Positions 35,201 through 50,200 of a stretch of 64,000 nucleotides of DNA are shown one piece after another. The notes below the pieces were generated by a model that was not told the DNA's origin, did not search any database, and saw only the letters and a program-made list of their open reading frames with translations. The stretch spans positions 8,576,030-8,640,029 of the forward strand of contig OU744450.1 of NCBI GenBank assembly GCA_916610825.1. The letters run 5' to 3'. Origin of the DNA: Haliclystus octoradiatus. Lineage: Eukaryota; Cnidaria; Staurozoa; Stauromedusae; Haliclystidae. Both the position numbers and the translations under genes were made by a program. Each line of letters opens with the position of its first letter. The first letter of the stretch is position 1.

Positions 35201-38200
35201 TGTTCTTCAACTTCCCGAGTTTCTCCCAACTTTTTCAAGTTTAGTGAATATGAGTGCAAACATTTGCAAGCGTGTGGAAACCCTTTTCTAAAATAAAACA
35301 AACGTCGGAATCCCATTCGACGGCATATTTTCACTTCAGGAAATCAAAAGTGAAAATTCAATTTCAATTCATAATACAAGCAAAGGGAGTCCCATGACAA
35401 GATAGATATGGTTGGATGAACAAAGACATACACAAAGACGTCAGTAATGTAAATTGTACAATAGTTCTCAAGGAAATAATGTGCTAACAAGTGTTATTGT
35501 ATTTTGAAGTTTACCTTGAACTTGAAATAGCGCAGCCTGTAATTGTCTTTCATTCTGTGTTTTTTATTTGCATGCTGCGCTATACCAATAACTCATTTAC
35601 CACGCTTTCCAATAAAATAACATCGTGCGACCTATATTTCGCTTTGTAAATCGTTGCCGTAATTGAAAGATTTACTGAATTGCTATGGAAAAGTTCCAAC
35701 TTCTGTATTCTATCAGAGATAAGACTTTTGAAGCTAGCGGTTTTTCCCGGTTTATGGAGCCCTGTTTTACCCCAGGATCTCATGCAGGCTCTTTCGACCA
35801 ATCAGATCGCAGAAAACCTTCGTTGAATTTAGATTATCGTTTACTGATCACATTTGGATTTGTATTGTTTTCTTAATGCTTTGGTTCTGTTATTTAGCTT
35901 GCTGCCGCTGCCTACATTACTTTTTATCCTACTTACTAGGTTGTAGGAGGACTATTGAAATATGTTCACAAGAGGTTTGATTGAATATTTCTTATTGCGC
36001 AACGTTTCTACAAATGAGACGCGTTTTTTTTAAAGGCTCGATATGGTAGGCTCACTTCTGACCATCTTACTGGGCGAGACCAAAAAAGATGAGTAAAGAT
36101 GTTTTTGGTTGAAGCGTATTTCTCGGGTATTAGGAGATGGCTTGTTATTAGCTTTTAGTCATCAATCAACAGGTCAATACGAAAATCGAGCGATACCCTT
36201 GGTCGAACAGTGATCATTTCTTGACTGTATTGACCGCTAAGTGATTTCAAAACGCTCCAGTGAAAAGACAAGATGGATAAATGCGTTTTTGAAATATTAA
36301 AATACTTAAAAATTCATGGTATGATTAGATGTTCCAAAATTGACCTGTTATCGTTGACAAAACAGTTATTGATCTCAGCTCGTTATATATCGGCATAATG
36401 ACCTCGGAGTACCTCGGTCGTTATCAGCCAATATTCACCCCCACCTTTACTCAATAACTGTTAAATACCCCCCCCCCCGTAAATACCGCATAGTTTTCTA
36501 TTCGTCTATGGTCTAATAATAATGCTTGCATAGAACATATTCTACATCTGAAAAATAGATATCCCAATATCCGAGATATACACCTTTAGCAAAAGGAAGC
36601 GTTGATATATATTCTAAATATATCTTATATATCCACTTCTGCTCAGCTTAATATCGATTTTGCTAATAATTTCTTTCCGAATCATAAATTATTTAATAAT
36701 GGAATGCAGCAGTAGATATTTCAAAACTCCAATGGAAAACCGTTTCAGTATGTGATAAAAAGTGTATAATACACCTAAACAAAATGCATTCCACCATCTT
36801 ACTTCCTACAATTTCATTTGTCTACATGGTGTAACTGTGCTTTTTATGTGATATTTCATTGAATAGAATGATACAAGTAAGAAGGTATGCCTTTATGTAA
36901 CAACTTACCCCACCCAAAGCAAATTGCAAAGAACATTTCTCGACGATAAGAGACAGCCATTGGGCGTACAATTCCACGGAATGATATCGCAGCTTCAACA
37001 AAACTCCAAGAAAATACGGACAAGAAAAAGTATTGGAGAAACATTGACAAAATTTTGCATACATCTTGATCGGAAGTACTTTCTGCACCAACCACGAATA
37101 AAACAATCATTCCAATCAATGCAGCGCAGAGATTCATAAGGATTTTTGGTGGGCGAGTTTTTCGCAAATGCCTATGAGATAACAAAAATAAAATACTCGA
37201 GACAAAAATAGAAACAATGTTTATCAAATCAGTGTAATTATACTTCAAAATTGAATTTATACTTATATACTTATAGATAATGTACGTTATTTTGGGAATG
37301 GTATCGTAGCATTTGACTTCTTATTTGAAGCACATCAGTGTAACGCTGGTCAGCATTGGATCCTTTTTAAGAAAGCATGCGCATTTAAGGTCGGATGTAC
37401 GCTATGACTCGAAACAATTTTATTTGTATCGAAATTCGAATTCCATTACAAACTTAAAATCATAACATAAATATTAGTGTATTTCAATGTATCAAAAATG
37501 ACATTATTGGTTTAATATAATTTAAAACTTGCCGCTGTTCTGAAAAATATTCGATCATTCTAAATACTCAGTTTGTTAGATTTCAATATTGACCTGTTGG
37601 TCGATGAATAATTCCCTTGCAATATTACTAATATTGAAATAGCAGAATCCGATATATCAATCTTTTCTACTTTTCTGAAATTAAATTAGAGAATTTTCCG
37701 GATAGAAAGGTTTTATATACAATAGCCTGATTGTTCGAAAACAGTGAATCAGTTACGAAAGATAAACATTCAGAAGAGTTTTTCGCTTCCAAACCTTCTT
37801 CAATGCTTCCATAATGTGATGAATAATAAAAAAAATTTGAAAACTCGTTATTTCGCATAACATTGATAATTTATCAGGCCTCGATACTCTATTATCTATC
37901 AAAGCAACAAAGCATACGGCTTCGATAGAAAAGAGATCCCACGGTTTGATAATTATAATGTCGCTCTCAAACTCGTTCGATAATTGTTTACTGTTTTTCT
38001 ATACAGTAACTTGTGGTTGTGTATAAAACAAAATCCAATCTGCAGTACGACGCATCACCAAGCAGTTCAGTTACATCTCTACTTTTAGATAGCTTATATA
38101 ATGTATACATAAACAGAAGTTAAACTCACGGAAAGATGAGAAATGTGAAAAACGTTAAAAATGCTCCAGCCAATGAGATTCCACAGCCAACGTAAGTAAT

Positions 38201-41200
38201 TGTTGTTAGGATTTCTTCGTCCAGTTCACTGAGATTCGATGTGTCGGCACCAAAGAGCAGTCCAAAATGCGTCAAATGGTCACATTGGCATACTGAATTT
38301 CCTCCCGATGTTGAATTTATTAGAGTGCAACCAGAGTCACTCCATCTGGTTTCTACATTGAAAGATCAAAAGTAAACCACGACTTACAATCAATACATAT
38401 AAAATACATTTACTATTCACTTGAAAAGCAATATGTTATAATTCACTACAATTAATTTGAAAAATGGTATTAGCCCTTCAAGAACTGATCTTAAATACGA
38501 TTATAGAATTTTCTACCATTTTATTTCATGAGCAAGTATACTTAACTTACGTGCAATATTGTACCAAACACATGTTACACTCTGACTCGTGCCATTAGAT
38601 TCTTTTCCCAATGCATACTGGATTGGAGAAGTCAATGTTGTTATCTGTGCATTGTTGCGGTACACTGTTGCTGAAAATACTGGAGAAAGAGTTTTCGAAC
38701 CAGTTGCTGGCGGTAGCATCACCTTGGGATCTGGTAAATAGTAGGCGAAAACTTGTATTGAGTCATCTGGTGCAGCATTTTCAAAGATGTCAGGTGGTAA
38801 GAAAAAGAATGGATCTTCAGGATCAACTATGACATTGCTCTTTCCTCTAGATATAATGATACCATTCAATTGATCAAATACTAGTGAGACACCGTCTTCC
38901 TCTGGTGATGTACTTTCAAAGCTAGTAAGAGATATATATGTGCCAAAAAAATTGAATCCATCACTTTCGTTCAATGAAGATTGGACTCCCAGACTGTCGA
39001 GTGTCTTTATCATCCTATAGAAGGTTATAAAGAATAAATATATGTTATTTGCTGTAATTAAATGAGAAAAAAAGGGATGATGGAAATTGATAACTTATTC
39101 TTAATAACGAATGATTGGAAATTTGAAACGTAAGGGGTCGGTCATTATTAGCGATCGGGAAAGGGGCGAGCTAACTCTATATAAAATTCCGGAATTTTAA
39201 TACCCAAAAAAACTTCTTCCGAAAATATATATGGCTGAAGTAAAGTACCCTTCAACGACTACGGTGGCTCTGATTCTTTGAAGTCGACATGCTTTAATTC
39301 GTCTGTTCTGGCATGATTTGAATTCCACACAGCCTTCAAATCTCAACTGATAATCATTATCAAGGCACTGACAATCAAAGTGATATATAACAAATTCTGG
39401 CATGAAATCTGTGGAAATGGATTAGAAGCGTTCGCGGCTGAGATCGATATTGTCATAGTGTTGACAATTTACGATCATTGCTCTTATACAAAAGAGTCAA
39501 TCATTTGGAAATAGAATAATTGGGAAGGAGCTTGCGGTATACTGCGATACCATCTCAATCTCTAGATCACCAATAAATATACGGCAATATGGATCATTAT
39601 TGTAAGTGACGAATGTGGGCTCTTCAGACGGAATTTATTCTAAGAAAAAATTTTAAGGTTAGAATAAATTCCTTTTGAAGAGCGAACAAGCGCGAAACTC
39701 AGAGTCACGGTAAAACTTGACTAATCTTTGTTTCATTTATACATAGATCTACTTAACTGTATTGAGCACTCTCTTAAATGGTTTGCATATTATTATTATT
39801 ACTATTATAACTAATATAGTACAAATATTCTACTTTTTCCTTTATAATCTATAGAGTATACTTAGAGTATACTTATGTATCAAGGCCAATCCACAATGGG
39901 AGAATATGAATTAAGATGTCTACACGATGCTGTTACTTTTTAATGCTGTTTTCTTCTTTATAGAATACTAAAATGTTTATTGTATTCTATTAAAACGCGG
40001 CAGTATTGTTACTTCTTGATAAATATGTTATCACTATAAATAAAATACATTTTCTACAGTTTCAAATGTTGTCAAATTGTTTTAATATAATCAACTGTAT
40101 TTATAACAGTAAAAATAATATTAATCACAACAGAATGTTGCATAAATAGCAACATAAGTTTATTTGCGACAGTTCATTGAAATTTCATCAAAATTTTCTA
40201 ATTTAATTCTAGAACGTAGTTCAGCAAATAGGCCCTTAGAGTAACACATACAGAAAATGTTGTGAATATAACAAGCCTGGGAGCAAGACGATAACTTCTT
40301 GAAACTGGCGCGTTTTTCTTCAAAGAAGAATATACAAACTTGCCCAGCATATTTTCTTAAAGTTTTTTATTGTGACCAGAAAAATTTTCACGTGTAGAAC
40401 ATATATCTACCCTAGACAGATAATATTTTTTTATGTGAACTATGTAACATTTTTATTAATTCAATCTCATCCAATACCTTGATCTAAAGTTAGATTGCTG
40501 TACTGGATTGATCAGCGAAGGAGTATTCGTTTCCATTAAGGAATCAATGGTTTTCAATAAAGCTGTTTGAACCTATATGAAATTGAAAATATCAAATTAT
40601 ATCAAATAATACACATATGCTATAAATCAACTGTAAATTTCATGCGATATGATGGTCATCGTACTAGAGTTATGTATAGATAAAGATCTATCATATAGAG
40701 AAACATGTATAAAAAGGTGTGACTCCTCTTATTATGAAAGGCCCAATGACCAGAGCGCTCTATTAATAACTTATGGGATGGTTAATTCTCTAAAATGCTT
40801 TGATAGGCCTGAAACTTTAAAGAAAGTCGAGTTTCCTATCAAATTTAACAAAGAAGACAGATAATACACAATACACGACTACAAATATATGTATGGAAAC
40901 CCCCCAGGATCATTTACATTTTTATACAATGAAATATATATTCCTGTTATCTGTTTGGCACTCTTTCATTTTGACAACTCGTCCATGTTTTTATCATATA
41001 TTATTCATGTAAATATATGGTACGTGCTTGCTGATAACTTTCATTCCTATAGCTGATTAGCATGTTCCACTGTCCCTATATAGAAAATCTTACTAGCATC
41101 CATAAGCTAATGATTATCTCATGTTAAAGAATGAGCAATGTCTACAGTACACTATTATTCAAAAATGTAACTTTGGTATGTGTGGTTGTTTTTTCTTCCA

Positions 41201-44200
41201 AATGCCCAAATTCAAATTACTAACCAGTTCAAAAAGTTCCTACTAGTATCTATACATTGGATTTCTTCGCTAAAGTCTACTTTACAATTTTTGTCTGGAT
41301 ATTTTTAATCTCAGACGATCCGTTGTCATGCACAAATGACGCACCTTTTAAAAATGGAAGGCAGTGTGCGTTACCGCCATGAGGAAGAAGATATAGCAGC
41401 CTTTTTACTGCAGTTCCATGGTATCGTTGGATGGGCACATAAGATATTATGCTGATAAAACCTGCACAAGCTGAGATCTAAGCATTTATCAGTCGACAGC
41501 TTGCGTACTATCTGATAGATTTGATTCATATCTGCAATTCTACTTTTGGTTGAATCAAACAAAGGTAGCCATCCTGTACTGAAGATAGGTGATTGGTATT
41601 CATCCAGAAGTAGTTACTAATCACACGCATTTACAGAGACCACTTTGTATAAATATATATAACATCGTTGGAATGGAAAAAAATTCCAACATCACAGAAA
41701 TTAGTAGCCACTAAAAGCAATGTACATATAACTGCAATAAATACTTAATGCGACTTTCTTATAATAATGGACATCATGTTTCAACATCAATATTACTAGT
41801 AATCTTATATATACTACCATAGTTGTTATTATTTATTATCATTAAATTTGCTATTATTATTACTATTTTTTAACTCGTTATTATTGTTTTTATTGTTATT
41901 ATTATTGTTATTTTTATTGTTGCTATTAGTATTATAGTTTAAATTCGTATTAATAATGTTAAACAAGCTGGAAATGGTCATTTTGGAAAAGAATCAAAAT
42001 AAAAATAAAAAGTGCATATTTAAATGTTATACGGGATTGTTTTCCATGAGTTACATATGTGATGTTATTTGTCTTCATTTCAAAACCTTGTGTTGCATTG
42101 TGGGCATTTGATATAAGTTGCGTATGCCCCTGTTCAGCCTATTTTAAAAAGTTACTATCCCGATCTGATTGGATATGTTAGCCTGTTCAAATATGCTGCA
42201 TTCTCCATATCAATGTCGGAGCCCGGGTGTCGGAGATGTTGCATGAATTTGTTAATATCGTAAGATTTTATCAACCCTGTCTTCTCGTACACTGGTTTAT
42301 ACCTTATCATCTGTTGTTCCAGTTTCAATTATTCTGTCAATAACATCCAACGTTGAATTGATATTATCTGATGTGATAAGTGACGAGTTTGATGTCAATT
42401 GGCTTAACGACTCACTCACTTCTGCGACGTTTTCTTTCGTGATGTTTTTCTACATATCAAAAAAGTTAAATTGATCTCTAGTCAATATTTCACTAGTTAT
42501 TCTAGAATACAATCTGACATTGAGAGGTACACCTTTAATTCTCATGGACCATCTTTCAAATGAGCTTTCAGCTATAATTATTCATAGACGTCATTGGATA
42601 TTGTGAATAGCAACGTTTCGGTTACTTTCCTTAGTCCCTTATACCTAATATAGATTTGCTTTGATGGAGACGAATGATGACTTTGATGCCTGTTTATGTC
42701 ATATATTTGTGATTATATTGATCATCAAATATTTTATAAACTGTAGTATATGAGTGCTGTACTATCAACATTCTCTTCTCACGAACTTTGAAATATTTCT
42801 CATGAAAATACATTGTAAACTTACCCCTATCAAAATTTCAATCCCCGTTTCCACAGGGTCTATTACAAGACATTGAGTATTGTTGAATGCTGCCCAGTAC
42901 GCTCTTCTGTCATTCATATCATACAAGCAATCTCTCGTTGCTTGTTTGGTGCTACTAGATGGACAATCTACTTTGGAGGTTTCCATCACCCCTGTCACGG
43001 GCCATAATATGGTGTTTACATTATTTGATAACACGGATAATTCTAGGAAACATGCGTCTGAAAATAATGTATTTTGATGATTAATGCAACAACTATTGAT
43101 TAGCTTTGAAATAAATTTGGCAAGGTATTGAGTAGGGTAGATGTATAAATAAGGATGACACATTTTATATTTAAAAGAGGGATCATGTACATCTTTTGTC
43201 ATACCGTAAAACTCGCTTAATTGCAATACGGATAAATTAAATCCCTACTTATATGCAACCTGGCTTTAAAAATTTATTGACTATTTGTTGTCATGTCTTT
43301 CTTAAACATTTTGGATAAGTGCGAATTCGGATATCTGCAACGAAAATCGTTAACAATTTTGACTTGCACTTAAAATGGTTAAATTTAATAAAATAGGTTC
43401 AACTTATAAAAAATCGAAATCTTACAAAATGGAGAATGAAAGTTAAATGACGTCATACTGTAAACCTTCTATCACGACCAGTGAGCGCGATAAGGTCATC
43501 ACAACTATTGAACGTTCGTCCATAACAGCAACACAATTTTTGATAGTTATGGTGATCTTATCGCGGTCATTCATCCTTATGGAGCTTTCTACAGCATGAC
43601 GTCACTTAACTTTCATTCTCGGTTTTTCAAGATTTGAAATTCTCATTCTTTCAAATGCTTATATCTTAAAAATTACTTATCCCTTTATTGAAAATACTTC
43701 AAGTCACTTGGTACAATAAGTCCAGTTAAAAAATTGTATTTGTTATTTTTTATGAGTCAACCCTATTATTCCATCAATAATTGAGTCAACACCCCAATCG
43801 TGATTGGTATATTGTGAGCCATCTACATTTAAGCACAAAGAATGGCAATATAGAATGAATACGTTCGAAACCATGGATGATACGTTATCACGGAGTGCTA
43901 ACTACAGTGTAAGCTATTATTTAATAATGCATCCCATTTCCAGCTCTGTAGTTAAAACTTGGTGGTAGTGTATCATCAATATAAAAATTACCATTTAACT
44001 TCATGTATTTTTGATTATAATTATTTTGAACTAAATTCAGAAGATGATGTAAATTTCGAAACGCCCAACAACGTTTATTTTATCTCTCACTTTCATTGAA
44101 CAGTATATTATGTTTTATCCGTTATCAAGTATCAACACAGAAACATGCTTGCATCTCATAAAGGTGTAACATGGACACTGCCATCCAATTGTCTCTGTAC

Positions 44201-47200
44201 CCATAATAATTCTGAAGCTGTGTATACATCGGGGTATCTAATGTAAATACACAATTTTATAAGTACATCTACAACCAAAGGAGGATATGATATCACATTT
44301 ACCTGGGCCCTTGTAAGAAACATTATTGATTTGCACTGATCCTAAAAATTGATTTGAGAATCCACTTCGGAGAAGATTGTGGGTTTTCATTATTAATGAA
44401 GATTTTGTTTCAGCATCGAATACTTGCAGCTCTAATATGCTATCGAATGATAAGTCTGGTTGGCTGAAATAAAAATCAAATTATAAATCATATCTGCCGT
44501 TTTATAAAATGGGGAAATGCATTTCCGCGTCTTTCTGTCTATAATAGAGTTTAAACCAAGAAATTACTTATCCCAAATCCATGGATTTCAAAATTATGAA
44601 TCTGACTTTAATGTAATTAACAAAAACTTCCAATTATCCAGAAAAGGCCTTCGTTCTTGCTGACAAAACAAAGAACTGCAGTGGGTGGAATGAGGCTATA
44701 TCTATAAATTCCGACCCACGTACATAAGTTTTGATGTGTGTAATTTATGATATAATAGCTGTATCTGGTCACCAACACGGGAGAAGATGGGAAATTGCTA
44801 ATATGACTGTTGATAAACAGAGTCATTGCAATCTACATGAAGGATAACCAGCTGTGTAAATATAATTGTTGTTCTTAGACATCCAAAATTGTTTAAAAAT
44901 ACTTTACAGATATGAAATTATACTTTTTTGAAATTTTGGGACGTTTTCCCATTGACTTTGTTTTGAACTCAAATTATGAGCTTATCATTTTTTAACCAAT
45001 TAGAACAATAAAATCGAGAATGCAATTTAACTTTTAAACTTTCATTTTTTTTACCCTGTCTAATAGTAACTCCGTTGGGCATGGAACAAATAGAATCACG
45101 CGTGCACCGACGAGGGATCGAGCTCCTATCTCCCACACAGAGTGTTGACACTCTGCCACTGAGCCCTCAGTGCACAAAGGTACCAGTGCATGATGTGCTT
45201 ACCTGTTTCTAAAATTCAATACAGAAAAATACATTTCCCTTGTGGATGACAAAGGAGAAAGAATTGAAATAATCTAAAAGAAATATATAAAATATTAGAA
45301 AATTATGCAATCAAATAGGGATTATAAAATGTTAAACATAAAATTGATCACATTATTTACTGACCGAAAATGTCAATAATGTGAGTCTGGCCATAGTCTC
45401 ATTGTTTCTGATCTAACACTATATGGAATTCACATTAGCGTTAATCAAACATTTTATCCTCGAAACATCACCCAGTACCTTCCAAACTATAGAAACGTCG
45501 ATCATATTACTTCAGCCTTTCCCTTTCATCTCACCCAGCCACTCTATGCACATTTGTGGATTGATCCTGTTATATCAACAGTTACCAGTAGACATTTAAA
45601 TTGTCAATATGTCTGATATGCAAAATATCGGATCTTCCAAAGTATTAATATTCCTAATTAGTATAATAGAATTAATTGTCATTTGTACACACACGTGTAT
45701 GTAAAAATTCTTAATGTTCATTAATACAGAGCATAAATAGATTGCCGATACAAGAATGAAGCAAAGTCTTTTCTGTGTAACTCGGAGTTTTACGTGTTAA
45801 GCGACCTTCAGACGAAAGCAGTTTGATGATCGCTTAAAGCGTGACACTCTGAGTTACGTTACAAAAAAGGATTTGCCTCGTTCTCGTACTCAATCTAATT
45901 AGTATTGTATTCATCATAATGACCATGATCCAGTTACTCTTCTGCGCATACCGGTTGTCGAATTTCGTCTTCTAGATTGAGAAAATCTAATGATGATGAG
46001 CTTGCAAGCATTGGTTGATAATCTCGATTTTTGATTTGCATTTTTATTCTGATTATCGTTGAATCTAAAATTGAAATTGAACTGCAATTTGAATAGCTTA
46101 TAGGTTATAGGTCAATTTTTCTATATTTAGGTCTAAGCCGTGTTCATGGCTTAGCCAGTCGTCTTGAAATGTCTCATCTACTATAATTGATATGGTTTCA
46201 TCTAACGGAACGTGTGTTGTTGCATCAGATGATACTAATAAGTCTGTAGGGACGATTGTTAATTCAGAATTTCCTTTGGAAAAATCAAATACATCATTTA
46301 TTGTATAGTTGTTCTTCTTTGGATACGCAATCGGATTCAATAAAATCATTGTTATGGTATATAACATAATTCTTATCCTTAAATGGATATGGTAAGAAAT
46401 GGAAACTGTATAACTCTCTCATTTTAGTATAAATAGTTAGTCTGCTCCCATTATCTTTTAGACTTGATAGTAGCTTTTTGTGAAGTCGAAACGTTGTCCA
46501 AATATATTCATTAGCGTTGACATTTCTTGTAAAAAAAACAAGATATTAGAAAGACACTTAAAGATTGTCCAGCTCGAATTTTCTTTCTCAAGATTTTTAA
46601 GAAGGCTATTATCGTAGATTTGCTCAAATAATCCAACTAAACATAAATCAATATCTTTAAACATTGAATTGAACTTTAAACTCAGATTGTCCCCGACATC
46701 GAGAGCATTTTTAAAAGTCGTTTACTACATAGTCCTAAAAAGTTATCAGATGGACTTTCCCTGTTATATAGATTTTCTCGTTTGGGGGTAAAAACGAAGA
46801 AGAAAATTATCAAGCGCACAATAATCAATCAATTACTCTAGAATGTTGCAGCCTCCAAGACAATGAAACAGATTGCATTTCGCGCAGATTAGATAATCAG
46901 AATTCTAGAATATTTTGGTAGGGGCGAAATGTCAAAACTTTCCATTCATCTGAATCATTAACAATGAAGAAAGTTGAAAGCAAAATTGACTCCCTCTATT
47001 TTTGCGACCAAGTGAGAAAATTTAAATATATAGCGAACACCGCTCTTTATAGATAATTCTGCTCTCAAAATGTGGGAACCTTTAGGTATAATGTCATAAA
47101 TGAGGGCAACAAAAACACATGTTCAAACATATTTATGGGTGTAAATTTAATATCGATGTCGGCTGGATTATTGATTTAAAATTTAAATTATTGAAGATGT

Positions 47201-50200
47201 TAATAACGGCTTAATTGGATTATTTACACCCTATGAAATTTGTGTATTGCGCTATCTTAGATCTAACTATAATATCTGGCTAATACATAGCAATATTTAT
47301 ATTAATAAAATATAAAAATCGAGCGCATTCATCGCCGGACCTTTCTCGAATGTTGGTAGAAGGCTGGCTACTGCCACTGGTACCTCCGATTCTAAATTGG
47401 GGATTCCACTATACCGGATAAGTATTGTGTCGTCAGATTAAAAACTATACCGGGATTGGTTGCCGAAATTCACTAGCACAACTCTGACAATTACACAGAT
47501 CCAATCACGTCGCGTTCGATATTTAGCCAACTGCTGATTGGCTTCGTAGTTGCAACAAAATCTGTTTTATGGCAACACGATAGAGTGAGAAACAATAATA
47601 CTGATTTCTATTGATTACATTACGCTCAGCAGCAAAGACGTACCGAATCAACTATCACCCCTCGTTCGTAGGAGAGTGAATTTTCTCGTTAAAAGAAACA
47701 CTCGCATACCGAATTACTTGTGGTTAAGGTTTTATTCGAATGCCTAACTGGTATGCAAATCACTAAGCACTGATGACTATCCGGTATAGTGGAATTCTAG
47801 CATAAATGTAAACCTTAACTTGGAGTAAACGCGTAAACAATGTGTTACTGAAAAGCATTTGCCTCGTAATTGCTTCCAAACTCATTGTAATTAAAGAGAT
47901 GGCAGTTAAAGAAATTGATACTTACCATTTATTGCCAACTCAATCATATTAGAGGATACAGTAGTTATTCCATTCCACACTCTGCAGTAATAGATTCCTT
48001 GATCGCTCAATGATACAGCAGCCAGATCGAGTATATCACCAATAGAAACCTCTGTACTTCTACCATTTCTACTCAATATCCAATGAATTTGTGGTGGACG
48101 CAATGATGCAAAGTCACATTTCATTGACAATGGTTCATGAATACTTCTGAAAGCAGGACTTAAATGATTGATTCTAGCTTGTGGTGGAGCTAAAAATAAT
48201 TGTAAAAAAAATTCGTTTCAAGGTTATCAAATGACTCAGACCCTGTGTTGTGATCTCCCATGCAGATAGGTAATACCGCTAATACTCTACCATTAATGAT
48301 GAATGAGCCTATTAATTTCTTAGAGGTGTGGATCTGGGTGTTATTGCTTTCAAATGCATCGCCTCGTTATTGACAACTGCATTTCAAAAGACTCCGAACC
48401 TGTATTAGTTGTCTTTGTGGAAATATGATAAGGTTAGCTTTCGACTGCGACTCGACTCGATTGATGAAATAGCATAATAGATGTTCTTTGGGTGTGGCTG
48501 CTTTTGGATTTCAATCTACCCAAAGCTGTACGCTTGCCTGGAAACGCTTCCGTGGCATAGTTTATTGTTGATTGATTCACGAATTCACCAGTATTTTTCC
48601 AATTTTTAATTCACAGAGGACCGCAGTTACATAATAGTAAAGATTACTTGTCGAGATTCATTTAAAAAATAAAGAAATTGTTTCCAACTTTACACAGAGC
48701 TTGGCTTAAATTCGGATTATAGAATGGTTTGAAGAAAATTTGAGTTTTTGAAATAGGATTTTGTAACAAAAAGAAGCAAATAATCTAGCTATTTCACATG
48801 AAGAGTTTTGAATATGAAATATATAGATAATGTCTACTAAAATGTTTCATTCAAACAATTGTCACCCCCTCCGCCCTCCCCCTCTGTGAAACCCCCAAAA
48901 AAGAAATGCTAGCCACGTTTTTTCTATATTAAACTCTTATAGTATATTAACTTGCCGGTTATATAAAAAAATCCATATTTACCTTTGCAAAGATAGAAAT
49001 GCTCCAGTAGGTTAACTTTATCTCTTGTATCATTACATCCTTTCTCTTTTTCTAAGGCATCTTTCCATGTTTGAACAGATTGTAAACATGTTGATCGACT
49101 GCAGAATTGATCACCACGGAATGAATACAATACAATATCACCTTCGGTTAAAGGAATTAGACCGTCAGTACCTTTCAGTTCAATTATTATGGCAATATTT
49201 CCAAGCTTAATAATCGAATTTAAAGCTATTGTAATATTATCTTTCTTTGATAAGAACGAAGTGGTTTTCAGAATATCCATTCTATCATCGGATTCGAAGG
49301 CACCAAGAACACGTACTTGAATCTCTATACCATCTATTGAAAATAACTGTTCTCCATTTATTGCTAGATCAGATAATACATGTTGATGACTGCGATTCTG
49401 TGGTGTATGAAATCGTGCAGTCATTGCATCCACATTGTCAAATTGTAAAGGATTAGATACAGGCAAACATGCTTGTGTGACAATACCATTAAATTTCTCA
49501 TCAGATGTGAAACACTTTTTTAGTATTGATATTTTTCCATCAAATGTTACATTCACTGCCGTTAACTGATCTTTAACAACGATTATTATATCAAAATTTT
49601 CTCCTTCGACACCTGAAAATATGGGTGTTGTCATTAACTGTCCAGTATCTCTTGTTAAACAAAAGTATGACCTATCATCATTGAATGGTAATATCTCACC
49701 ACATGGTGAAAGCCTCCCTAAAATGGGATTATACCTTACTGGCATTAGATTGGTTACATAACTAATTTCTGTAATTTCGTAAATAGGCTGTGCTATATTT
49801 TGACCTGTCTTGTTGAACAATATTTGACCTATTATTTGACCTGGTTTGAAGTTTTCTGAGATAAAAAATGTCAGTTTTGGATTAACAGCTCCTACAATAA
49901 AGAAAACAAACAAAAGAATAAATTACGATATAGAGTTCCATGAAATAGAAGCCTTTCATATTGTTCTTAGAATTATGATTGATACTGCTTACGGAGGTGG
50001 AACATTCCAAATATTTTATTCTGTATAGGTCAATTTATATTTTCGGTTTTCGACTGATAACCAAAAGCTTTGTGAATTAGTGACTCGCGGCATATGAGGC
50101 TCTGTAATAACACAGAGTTCCTTCAGGCAAGCATCAAAGATACAGTGACAGTTACATGAAGTAGACAACATAGTTTCAAAAGAAAAGCAAAGATATTGTA

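Noticed and set aside
45103-45174. Functional tRNA gene (72 nt, paired acceptor stem)
   Set aside because: The anticodon and T arms fail to pair; better read as a pseudogene or SINE head.
49025-49456. Plus-strand ORFs opposite receptor exon 2
   Set aside because: Shadows of the minus-strand coding exon.
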